This document shows, piece after piece, positions 8,967 through 16,575 of a stretch of 64,000 nucleotides of DNA (within the stretch, counting starts at the first letter, position 1; every line of letters starts with the position of its first letter). Source of the DNA: an uncultured Alistipes sp. (GTDB lineage: Bacteria; Bacteroidota; Bacteroidia; Bacteroidales; Rikenellaceae); contig NZ_OZ007039.1 of the NCBI RefSeq assembly GCF_963931675.1, positions 2,889,806 to 2,953,805 of the forward strand, written 5' to 3'. The translations under genes and the position numbers were made by a program. Below the pieces are notes generated by a model. It saw only the letters and a program-made list of their open reading frames with translations, was not told the origin of the DNA and searched no databases.

Positions 8967-8990
8967 GGGGCGGGAATTTGCTCCCGCCCC
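8967..8990. terminator. Hairpin between the inositol-phosphatase-family gene and glmS
   Basis: A perfect 9-bp GC-rich stem (8967-8975 with 8982-8990) and 6-base loop. The following minus-strand sequence is not immediately T-rich, so it may be an attenuator or mRNA-end stabiliser rather than a strong terminator. Confidence 0.45.
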
Positions 8991-9033
8991 TGAAATCGGC
9001 CCGTCATGAGCTTCCCGAAGCCCCTTCCGGCAG

Positions 9034-9828
9034 TTACCGGACGTAACGGCGCATTTCGGCGACCAGTTCGGGCGTTCCGGCGAGGATCGAGATCCCGCGG
9101 TCGGGGCGCAGCCGCTCGACGACGCCTCCGGCCTCCGTGACGATCAACTCGCCGGCACGGATGTCCCAGACGTGCAGGGCCAGTTCCCAGAATCCGTCGA
9201 TCCACCCGGCCGCCACGGCACAAAGATCGTAAGCCGCCGACCCCATGCGCCGCAAACCCCGGATGCGGGGCAGCATCCGGGCGACGTTGTCGCAGTTGTT
9301 GTCCGGATTCACATCCTTGTCGTAGGGGAATCCCGTGGCGAGGACCGCCGCTGCCAGCGACTCCTTCCGCGGGACGCGGATCTGCCGGGGCTCCCGCCCG
9401 CGACCGGCGAGCCAGGCCCCTCCGCCCTTCACGGCCGTGTACAACTCGTCCAAATAGGGGGCGTACACCACCCCGACGATGGTTTCGCCGTCCAGCTGCA
9501 AGGCGATCGAGACGGTGAAGACGGGCAATCCCTGGCTGTAGTTGGTCGTTCCGTCCAGCGGGTCAACCACCCAGAGCCAGCGGCTTCCGGCCGCACCGCG
9601 TTCGCCGCCCTCCTCGCCCAGCAGGGCGTGCTCCGGAAAACGCTCCGCAATGCGCCGGGCAATCAGCGCCTCACACTCCTTGTCGACGCGCGTCACCACA
9701 TCGTAGAGGTTCGATTTGGTCTCGATGCCGAGATCCCCGCTGCGGAACGCGGCGAGTTGAATGGCCCCGGCCTCGCGGGCTGTGGCGACGGCAAAATCCA
9801 GGAATTCTTCATATCTTAATTTCGCCAT
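9034..9828 (-). CDS. Inositol-monophosphatase-family phosphatase
   Basis: 264 residues. The metal-binding motif WVVDPLDGTTNY (about residues 85-96), the GEEGG loop before it and the C-terminal WDIRAGELIVTEAGG (about 217-231) define the IMPase/SuhB/CysQ superfamily. Family members hydrolyse inositol phosphates, 3'-phosphoadenosine phosphates or sugar phosphates with Mg2+. The sequence is more SuhB-like than CysQ-like, but the substrate cannot be fixed. Its start codon lies inside the 3' end of the AT-rich orphan gene (13-bp overlap). Confidence 0.88.
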   Translation of the reverse strand: MAKLRYEEFLDFAVATAREAGAIQLAAFRSGDLGIETKSNLYDVVTRVDKECEALIARRIAERFPEHALLGEEGGERGAAGSRWLWVVDPLDGTTNYSQGLPVFTVSIALQLDGETIVGVVYAPYLDELYTAVKGGGAWLAGRGREPRQIRVPRKESLAAAVLATGFPYDKDVNPDNNCDNVARMLPRIRGLRRMGSAAYDLCAVAAGWIDGFWELALHVWDIRAGELIVTEAGGVVERLRPDRGISILAGTPELVAEMRRYVR

Positions 9829-10109
9829 TTTATTTCTTCATTAATTCCAAGACAAATGTTATGTTTATCAAATATTAGGCGAATCATGTAACCACGATGA
9901 TGCCAAAGATGTGACGATTGTCCATTCTCTAAGGTCTCTGAGGCTGAAGGAGGTCCAACTTCCTTGATAATTTCATCGTAGGTTTTTCCTTGTAGAGTGC
10001 CTAAATTTATAAACTTTTTATTTAAATCATGACCTGGCGGAATATAGATGGCTTTATAAATAAAATAAATTAAAACAACTATTACAATAATATATAATAT
10101 ATATTCCAT
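9816..10109 (-). CDS. AT-rich orphan small membrane-anchored protein
   Basis: 97 residues: one N-terminal transmembrane helix (about 4-22, very Ile/Val rich) and a soluble domain with GKTYDEIIKEVGPPSAS, then LWHHRGYMIRLIFDKHNICLGI. The pattern of a G-T/K-x-Y-D-E-I helix followed by aromatic strands resembles small BamE/SmpA-like folds, but only loosely. I do not recognise the family. Base composition is far more AT-rich than its neighbours. It sits 9 bp after the dipeptidase gene and overlaps the next gene by 13 bp, as if inserted into an existing operon. Confidence 0.65.
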   Translation of the reverse strand: MEYILYIIVIVVLIYFIYKAIYIPPGHDLNKKFINLGTLQGKTYDEIIKEVGPPSASETLENGQSSHLWHHRGYMIRLIFDKHNICLGINEEIKWRN

Positions 10110-10118
10110 TTTATTTTT

Positions 10119-11489
10119 TTACCCTCTATCATTTGCGAAATACTTGTAGAAGAGCGGAATGGTCTCCACGCCGCGTTCGAACTGTCCGAGTCCGAAACTC
10201 TCGTTCGGGGAGTGGATGGCATCCTCGGCCAGCCCGAAGCCGATCAACAGGGACTTGATGCCCAGAATCGACTCGAAGCCGCTGATGATCGGGATCGACC
10301 CGCCGGAGTAGAAGGGCAGGGGCTTCTTGCCGAAGGTCTCCACGATGGCCTTCTCGGCGGCCTTGTAGGCGGGCATGTCGGTCGGTGCGACGTAGGGCAT
10401 ACCTCCGTGCAGCGACTTCACAACGACCTTGACGCTCTTGGGCGCGATCCGCCGGAAATGGCGTTCGAAGAGCTTCGAGATCTTGCGGTAGTCCTGATTC
10501 GGGACCAGCCGCATCGAGATCTTGGCCGAGGCCTTCGACGGGATAACGGTCTTGGTTCCCTCCCCGGTGTACCCGCCCCAGATGCCGTTGACATCGAGCG
10601 ACGGACGCACGCCGGTGCGTTCGAGGGTGGTGTAGCCCGCCTCGCCCTCGACATCGCCGATCTCCAGCGCCTTTTTATAATCGGCCATGTTGAACGGGGC
10701 TTTGTTGAAGGCCTTGCGCTCGGCGGGCGTCAGCTCGCGCACGTCGTCGTAGAAGCCGGGGATCGTCACGCGGCCGTTCTCGTCGATCAGACTGGCCACG
10801 AGCCGCGTCAGGACGTTGGCCGGATTGGCCACGGCCCCGCCGAACAACCCCGAATGGAGGTCCTTGTTGGGCCCCGTTACCTCGACCTCCATGTAGGCCA
10901 GACCGCGCAGCCCGCAGGTGATCGACGGCGTCTGCATCGAGAGCATCGAGGTGTCCGAGACGAGGATGATGTCGGCCTTCAGGAGTTTCTTGTGCTCGCG
11001 GCAGAAGCCGTAGAGACTGGCCGAACCGATCTCCTCCTCGCCCTCGAGCATGAATTTCACGTTGCAGGGCAGCGAATCCGTGGCGCACATCGCCTCGAAA
11101 GCCTTGGCGTGCATCCACAACTGCCCCTTGTCGTCGTCGGCACCGCGGCACCAGATGCGGCCGTCGCGGATGACGGGCTCGAAGGGGTCGGTGCGCCACT
11201 CCCCGCGGGGATCGACCGGCATGACGTCGTAATGGCCGTAGACCAACACGGTCTTGGCTTTCGGACTGACGATCTTCTCGGCATAGACCACCGGATTCCC
11301 GGCCGTAGGCATCACCTCGGCCCGGTCGGCACCGGCCTTGACGAGCGCCGCGGCAAGGAACTCGGCACAACGCTGCATGTCGGGTTTGTGCTCCGACTGG
11401 GCACTGATCGACGGGATGCGCAGCAGGTCGAACAACTCATTGACAAAGCGCTCCTTATTGGCGCTTATATAATCTTTTACTTTATCCAT
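10119..11489 (-). CDS. M20-family dipeptidase
   Basis: 456 residues, typical of the M20 dipeptidase (CNDP/PepV-like) group. The metal-ligand motifs are in order: GHYDVMPVDP (about residue 84-93), GADDDKGQ (about 114-121), LEGEEEIGS (about 148-156) and DTSML. The lid/dimerisation domain with the SLHGGMP segment follows. A two-zinc cytosolic peptidase cleaving dipeptides is the likely role. It lies 6 bp downstream of the NlpE-like lipoprotein gene and is probably cotranscribed with it and glmM. Confidence 0.9.
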   Translation of the reverse strand: MDKVKDYISANKERFVNELFDLLRIPSISAQSEHKPDMQRCAEFLAAALVKAGADRAEVMPTAGNPVVYAEKIVSPKAKTVLVYGHYDVMPVDPRGEWRTDPFEPVIRDGRIWCRGADDDKGQLWMHAKAFEAMCATDSLPCNVKFMLEGEEEIGSASLYGFCREHKKLLKADIILVSDTSMLSMQTPSITCGLRGLAYMEVEVTGPNKDLHSGLFGGAVANPANVLTRLVASLIDENGRVTIPGFYDDVRELTPAERKAFNKAPFNMADYKKALEIGDVEGEAGYTTLERTGVRPSLDVNGIWGGYTGEGTKTVIPSKASAKISMRLVPNQDYRKISKLFERHFRRIAPKSVKVVVKSLHGGMPYVAPTDMPAYKAAEKAIVETFGKKPLPFYSGGSIPIISGFESILGIKSLLIGFGLAEDAIHSPNESFGLGQFERGVETIPLFYKYFANDRG

Positions 11490-11495
11490 TTTTCC

Positions 11496-11999
11496 CTATT
11501 TTTTCCGCAATACGTAATGTTCGGCCAACTCGCCCGCAATCGGCTGCCGGTCGGCATCGAGGTGGCGCAGACGGTTCTCCTCGACTTTGTAGTACCCAAT
11601 CTGTCCGCCGTCGGAGGGCGTCAGTGTCAACAAATTGCCTTCGACCTTGAAAGTCCCCTTTTCATCAAACGCCGAGTCGCGTTCGAGGTACTCCATGTGG
11701 AGAGCATAGCTGCCGTCGGCTGCCAGTACGATGGTTGTTCGGATGCCCGGGCAATCAGCTCCGGGGAGGGTCCCTTCATAGGTTCCCAGATAGTCGAGCG
11801 ACGTTTCGGCGGTGTGGCTGTCGGGGATTTCCCCGACCGTTTTTCCCGTTCCAGCCGTCCCAGCCGTCCCGGACGCCCCGACCGTTTCGGATTTTGCCGC
11901 CCCGGCCCCCACTTCCGTCGCGGAGGCCTGTCTGCGGCTGTTCCCACCGCAGGAGACCAGAACTCCCGCGGCGGAAAGGATCAACAGGTATTTTCTCAT
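11496..11999 (-). CDS. NlpE-like lipoprotein
   Basis: 167 residues. A lipobox (LVSCGG) puts the lipidated cysteine at residue 17. A low-complexity Gly/Ala/Thr linker (about 30-57) leads to an NlpE N-terminal domain: YLGTYEGTLPGADCPGI at 70-86, then GTFKVEGNLLTL and a C-terminal AEHYVLRKK. In E. coli NlpE this motif is CxxC and signals surface or lipoprotein stress. Here the first cysteine is Gly80 and only Cys83 remains, so metal binding or disulfide logic of the CxxC type is lost. It sits between glmM and the M20 gene with gaps of 5-6 bp. Confidence 0.82.
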   Translation of the reverse strand: MRKYLLILSAAGVLVSCGGNSRRQASATEVGAGAAKSETVGASGTAGTAGTGKTVGEIPDSHTAETSLDYLGTYEGTLPGADCPGIRTTIVLAADGSYALHMEYLERDSAFDEKGTFKVEGNLLTLTPSDGGQIGYYKVEENRLRHLDADRQPIAGELAEHYVLRKK

Positions 12000-12004
12000 C
12001 GTGC

Positions 12005-13396
12005 TCAGAGGTTGCAGATCGCCTTGATTTCGGAGATGAAGCGCTGTGCCAGGGCATCGGCCTCCTCCATCGACTTGGCCTCGGTGTAGACGCGGATGAT
12101 CGGCTCGGTGTTCGACTTGCGGAGGTGTACCCAGTTCTCCGGGAAATCGATCTTCACACCGTCTATATCGTTCACGTTTTCACCGCCATAACGGGCCTTC
12201 ACCTCACGCAGCACTTTATCCACGTCGATGGCCGGCGTCAACTCGATCTTGTTCTTCGAGGCGTAGTACGCGGGGTAGGTGGCGCGCAGCTGGGTCATGG
12301 TCATGCCCTTCTTGGCCAGCCAGGTCAGGAAGAGCGCCGTGCCGACCAGGGCGTCGCGGCCGTAGTGAAGCTCGGGATAGATCACTCCGCCGTTTCCTTC
12401 GCCGCCGATCACGGCTCCGACCTCCTTCATCTTGGTGGTGACGTTCACCTCACCCACGGCCGAAGCGTAGTATTTGCCGCCGTGACGCTCCGTGACGTCA
12501 CGCAGGGCGCGCGACGAGGAGAGGTTCGAGACGGTCACGCCGCCGGGATTCTGCGAAAGGATATAGTCGGCCACGGCCACGAGCGTGTACTCCTCGACGA
12601 ACATCGAGCCGTCCTCCGAGACGAAGGCCAGCCGGTCCACGTCGGGATCGACCACAACGCCCAGGTCGGCCTTTTCGCGGACGATCACCTCGGAAATCTC
12701 CGTCAGGTGCTGCGGCAGCGGCTCGGGGTTGTGGGCGAACTCTCCGGTGGGTTCGCAGTTGAGCTCGATGACCTCGCAGCCCAGTTCGCGCAGGAGCTTC
12801 GGCATGACGATGCCGCCCACGGAGTTCACGGCGTCGATAACCACCTTGAAATGGCGTTTGCGCACGGCCTCGACATCCACGAGGGGCAGAGCCAGCACCT
12901 GGCGGATGTGTTCGTCGTTGAAATCTTCGCGGGCAATGACGTGTCCGATTTGGTCGATCGGGGGGAACTCGAAGGTTTCGTCTTCGGCCAGCGTCAGCAC
13001 CTCCTGCCCTTCGGCCGCGGAGAAGAACTCCCCGTGTGCATTCAGGAGTTTGAGGGCGTTCCACTGGCGGGGGTTGTGCGAGGCGGTGAGGATGATTCCG
13101 CCGTCGGCCTTGCGGGTGATGACGGCCATCTCGGTGCCGGGCGTGGTGCAGAGCCCGACGTTGATGACGTCGACGCCGCAGGCCAGGAGCGTACCTTCCA
13201 CCAGGTCCATGACCAGTTCGCCCGAGAGTCGGGCGTCGCGTCCGATGACGATGGTCAGGTGTTTCCCGGGATTGTTGCGTGCGATCACGCGGGTATAGGC
13301 GGTTGTGAACTTCACGATGTCGAGCGGCGTAAGGTTCTCGCCGACGAGTCCTCCGATGGTGCCGCGGATGCCCGAAATGGATTTGATAAGCGTCAT
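12005..13396 (-). CDS. glmM: Phosphoglucosamine mutase
   Basis: 463 residues of the phosphohexomutase family. The active-site serine loop TASHNP is at 104-109 (Ser106), the metal loop DPDVDRLAF lies in the middle third, and the sugar loop GGEGNGGVIYP follows. The C-terminal phosphate loop LRKSNTEPIIRVYTEA is complete. Homologues in Bacteroidetes convert glucosamine-6-phosphate to glucosamine-1-phosphate. The presence of glmS downstream supports GlmM over phosphomannomutase. It heads a minus-strand run of five genes. Confidence 0.9.
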   Translation of the reverse strand: MTLIKSISGIRGTIGGLVGENLTPLDIVKFTTAYTRVIARNNPGKHLTIVIGRDARLSGELVMDLVEGTLLACGVDVINVGLCTTPGTEMAVITRKADGGIILTASHNPRQWNALKLLNAHGEFFSAAEGQEVLTLAEDETFEFPPIDQIGHVIAREDFNDEHIRQVLALPLVDVEAVRKRHFKVVIDAVNSVGGIVMPKLLRELGCEVIELNCEPTGEFAHNPEPLPQHLTEISEVIVREKADLGVVVDPDVDRLAFVSEDGSMFVEEYTLVAVADYILSQNPGGVTVSNLSSSRALRDVTERHGGKYYASAVGEVNVTTKMKEVGAVIGGEGNGGVIYPELHYGRDALVGTALFLTWLAKKGMTMTQLRATYPAYYASKNKIELTPAIDVDKVLREVKARYGGENVNDIDGVKIDFPENWVHLRKSNTEPIIRVYTEAKSMEEADALAQRFISEIKAICNL

Positions 13397-13511
13397 GTTA
13401 CGTTAGGTTTTATGGGTATTTCACGTAAATAAAATTTCGCGGTGAAGTTTTGATATTCGAGGTAAATATATTACTTTTATGCCAATTATGGAAATTTAAA
13501 AGCAAAAATTT

Positions 13512-14390
13512 ATGAGGACGATCCCTGCTTCCGAATTGATTATCAACGACGACGGTTCCATTTTTCACCTTCACCTGCGTCCGGAGCAACTGGCCGACAC
13601 GGTGATTCTGGTCGGCGACCCCGGGCGCGTGGCCCTCGTGGCGGAGCATTTCGAAAACAGAGAATGTGAGGTTTCGAACCGCGAATTCCGGACCGTAACG
13701 GGCACCTATCGCGGCAAACGCATGACGGTGCTCTCGACGGGCATCGGTATCGGCAACATCGACATCTGCGTCACGGAACTCGACGCCCTGGCCAATGTGG
13801 ACTTTGCCACGCGGCAGGAGAAGGCCGAAAAACGGCAGTTGACGCTCGTGCGGCTGGGGACCTCGGGGGCCCTGCAGCCCGACATCCGGATCGGGGAGTT
13901 CCTCTTTTCGCGCACGTCGTGCGGCTTCGACGGCCTGCTGAGCTATTACAAGGGACGGGACGGGGTCTGCGATCTCGCACTGGAAGAGGCCTTCGTCCGC
14001 CATACGGGTTGGTACGAAAAGATGCCGCGCCCCTACTTCGTGAATGCCGACACGACCCTTTTCGAGCACTTCCGCGACACGACCAGGGAGGGAATCACCA
14101 TTGCAGCCCCGGGCTTCTACGCCCCGCAGGGCCGTTGGGTGCGTCTCGAACCCCACGACGCACACCTGAACGAGAAGATCGAATCGTTCGACTTCGGAGG
14201 GCGCCGCATCACGAACTTCGAGATGGAGGGTTCGGCGCTGGCCGGGCTGGCCGCCCTGATGGGCCACCGTGCCGCCACGATCTGCACGATCATCGCCCAG
14301 CGTGTCGCCCACGAGGCCAATACCGACTACAAGCCCCACGTGAAGCGGATGATCGTCATGGCGCTCGACAAGCTGGCCGCGCTGAAGTAA
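13512..14390 (+). CDS. Nucleoside phosphorylase, uridine-phosphorylase type
   Basis: 292 residues. The N-terminal VILVGDPGRV phosphate-binding loop, STGIGIGN, and the late NFEMEGSALAGLA motif identify the NP-I family of nucleoside phosphorylases, which split nucleosides with phosphate in salvage. The MEGS motif and length fit the uridine-phosphorylase branch common in Bacteroidetes. It is transcribed divergently from glmM across a 115-bp AT-rich gap. Confidence 0.88.
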   Translation: MRTIPASELIINDDGSIFHLHLRPEQLADTVILVGDPGRVALVAEHFENRECEVSNREFRTVTGTYRGKRMTVLSTGIGIGNIDICVTELDALANVDFATRQEKAEKRQLTLVRLGTSGALQPDIRIGEFLFSRTSCGFDGLLSYYKGRDGVCDLALEEAFVRHTGWYEKMPRPYFVNADTTLFEHFRDTTREGITIAAPGFYAPQGRWVRLEPHDAHLNEKIESFDFGGRRITNFEMEGSALAGLAALMGHRAATICTIIAQRVAHEANTDYKPHVKRMIVMALDKLAALK

Positions 14391-14463
14391 ACACCGCCCG
14401 GGCACAAGGCGATGCGCAGGAGTAAGCCCCTTAAAAAATCCGGATTTCGGAGCGCCCGAATCC

Positions 14464-14555
14464 GAAGGAGGGGGGGGGTGAGAGAGAAGAGGGAGAGAAG
14501 AGGAGGAGAGGAGAGAGGAGAGAGAGGAGAGAGAGGGAGAAGGCAAGAGAAAAAA
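14464..14555 (+). repeat. Long polypurine tract
   Basis: Almost 90 bases of G and A (GAGAGA and GGAGA units, with a run of nine G near the start), broken by only a T and a C. It lies in the 273-bp gap between the phosphorylase and dnaN. A similar tract is at 56035-56132. The rest of the gap is AT-rich and probably holds the dnaN promoter, though no clean TAnnTTTG was found. Confidence 0.85.
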
Positions 14556-14663
14556 TTGGAATTGAAGATACTTATAAAGAGACCAGGGAGACTGAAGATG
14601 CCTGGAGACCTGGGAGATTGGAGATATTTAATTGAAGAAAAGAGATAAAAACAGAAAACGATT

Positions 14664-15788
14664 ATGAAATTTTCCGTATCAAGTTCGGCACTGCTGTCGC
14701 TTCTGGCAACGACGGGCAAGGTAATCAGCAATAAGAACACGCTGCCCATCCTGGACTATTTCCTCATGGAGCTGAACGGCAACACGCTGAAAGTTACGAC
14801 TTCGGACCTCGAAACGACGCTTGTGGGCCAGATCGAGGTGGAGAGCGTCGAGAGCGAGGGGACGATCGCAGCCCCGGCCAAGCTGATGCTCGACTCGCTG
14901 AAGGAGTTCCCGGAGCTTCCGCTGACGATCGACGTCAACGACAAGAACTGGGAGATCAAGATCAACTGGAAGAGCGGCTCGCTCTCGATCCCCGGGGCGA
15001 GTGCGGTGAGCTACCCGGCCGTTCCGCAGCTGAGCGCCGAGCGGAAGGAGTTGCAGATGGATGTCGACACGCTGGTGAACGGCATCAACAAGACGATCTT
15101 CGCCACGGCGGACGACGAGTTGCGCCCGGTGATGAACGGTATCTACATCAACCTGGCGCCGAATACGCTGACCTTCGTCGGTACGGACGCCCACAAGCTG
15201 GTGAAGTACGAGTCGGAGAACGAGAACGAGGTCACGGCCTCGTTCATCCTGCCCAAGAAACCGGCCAACCTGCTGAAGTCGGTGCTGCTGAAGGAGGATG
15301 ACGCCATCGAGATGGCCTTCGATTCGAAGAATGCGATGTTCAAGCTCAAGAGCCATACGCTGGTATGCCGCCTGATCGAGGGCAACTACCCGAACTACAA
15401 CGCGGTGATCCCGGCGAACAACCCCAACAAGGTGCTCGTGGATCGCATCGAGCTGGTGAACGGCATCAAGCGCGTGGCGGTGTGCTCGAATCCGACGACG
15501 AACCTCATCCGCATGGACATTGCCGACAACCGGATCAACCTCACGGCCCAGGACATCGACTTTTCGGTGTCGGCCAACGAGACGATCTCGTGCAGCTACG
15601 ACGGACAACCCATCTCGATCGGCTTCAAGTCGACGTTCCTGGTCGAGATCCTCTCGAACATCGACACCCCGACGGTGGTGATCGAGCTGGCCGATTCGAC
15701 GCGGGCCGGGGTCTTCAAACCGGTCTACGACGACAGGCAGACGAGCTCGACGCTGATGCTTCTGATGCCGATGATGATCAACGCATAA
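14664..15788 (+). CDS. dnaN: DNA polymerase III beta subunit (sliding clamp)
   Basis: 374 residues with the three-domain clamp pattern. The N-terminal MKFSVSSSALLSLLATTGKVISNKN region, the central domain with FVGTDAHKLVKYE, and a C-terminal DDRQTSSTLMLLMPMM tail are all present. It encircles DNA and tethers DNA polymerase III. A proofreading-exonuclease-type gene starts 13 bp after its stop, and a LysM protein, rex and others follow on the same strand. Confidence 0.97.
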   Translation: MKFSVSSSALLSLLATTGKVISNKNTLPILDYFLMELNGNTLKVTTSDLETTLVGQIEVESVESEGTIAAPAKLMLDSLKEFPELPLTIDVNDKNWEIKINWKSGSLSIPGASAVSYPAVPQLSAERKELQMDVDTLVNGINKTIFATADDELRPVMNGIYINLAPNTLTFVGTDAHKLVKYESENENEVTASFILPKKPANLLKSVLLKEDDAIEMAFDSKNAMFKLKSHTLVCRLIEGNYPNYNAVIPANNPNKVLVDRIELVNGIKRVAVCSNPTTNLIRMDIADNRINLTAQDIDFSVSANETISCSYDGQPISIGFKSTFLVEILSNIDTPTVVIELADSTRAGVFKPVYDDRQTSSTLMLLMPMMINA

Positions 15789-15801
15789 GGGCCCGCGCGA
15801 C

Positions 15802-16575
15802 ATGAAGCTGAACCTCAAACGCCCGATCATCTTCTTCGACCTGGAGACTACGGGCGTGGATACGGCGCGGGACCGGATCGTGGAGATCTCGATGATCAAG
15901 GTGATGCCCGACGGCGAGGAGATCACGCGGACGCGGCGGCTCAACCCGGGGATGCACATTCCCGAGGAGGCGACGGCCGTGCACGGCATCACGGACGACG
16001 ACGTGCGGGACTGCCCGACGTTCGCGCAGGTGGCCAAGTCGCTCGAACAGTTTATCCGGGGGTGTGATTTCGGGGGGTTCAATTCGAACCGCTTCGACCT
16101 TCCGGTTCTGGTGGAGGAGTTCCTGCGTGCGGGCGTGGACGTGGACCTGAAGCGCCGCAAGTTCGTGGACGTGCAGAACATCTTCCACAAGAAGGAGCAG
16201 CGGACGCTGGTGGCGGCCTACAAGTTCTACTGCGACAAGGAGCTCGACGAGGCGCACTCGGCGGAGGCCGACACGCGGGCGACCTACGAAGTGCTGAAGG
16301 CGCAGCTGGACCGTTATGACGACCTGGAGAACGACGTCGACAAGTTGGCGGAGTTTTCGAGCCGGGGCGAAACGGCGGACTATGCGGGTCGGATTCTCTA
16401 CAACGAGAAGGGTGAGGAGGTCTTCGGCTTCGGGAAGTACAAGGGCCGCTCCGTGTCGGAGATATTCCGCATCGAGCCGAGCTACTATGCGTGGATGATG
16501 AACGGCGATTTCCCGCTCTATACGAAGAAGGTGATCACCGAGATCCGGATGCGGGACAAAATGCAGAACAAATAG
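15802..16575 (+). CDS. DnaQ-like 3'-5' exonuclease with C-terminal DUF3820 domain
   Basis: 257 residues. The DEDDh exonuclease set is complete: D13, E15, D99, H152 and D157, within FFDLETTG and HSAEADTRA. After about residue 180 comes a separate region, VFGFGKYKGRSVSEIFRIEP...YAWMM, which is the DUF3820-type domain often attached to such exonucleases in Bacteroidetes. A role as proofreading epsilon-like subunit or general 3'-5' exonuclease is likely; the position right after dnaN fits. Its stop codon directly abuts the next ATG. Confidence 0.9.
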   Translation: MKLNLKRPIIFFDLETTGVDTARDRIVEISMIKVMPDGEEITRTRRLNPGMHIPEEATAVHGITDDDVRDCPTFAQVAKSLEQFIRGCDFGGFNSNRFDLPVLVEEFLRAGVDVDLKRRKFVDVQNIFHKKEQRTLVAAYKFYCDKELDEAHSAEADTRATYEVLKAQLDRYDDLENDVDKLAEFSSRGETADYAGRILYNEKGEEVFGFGKYKGRSVSEIFRIEPSYYAWMMNGDFPLYTKKVITEIRMRDKMQNK

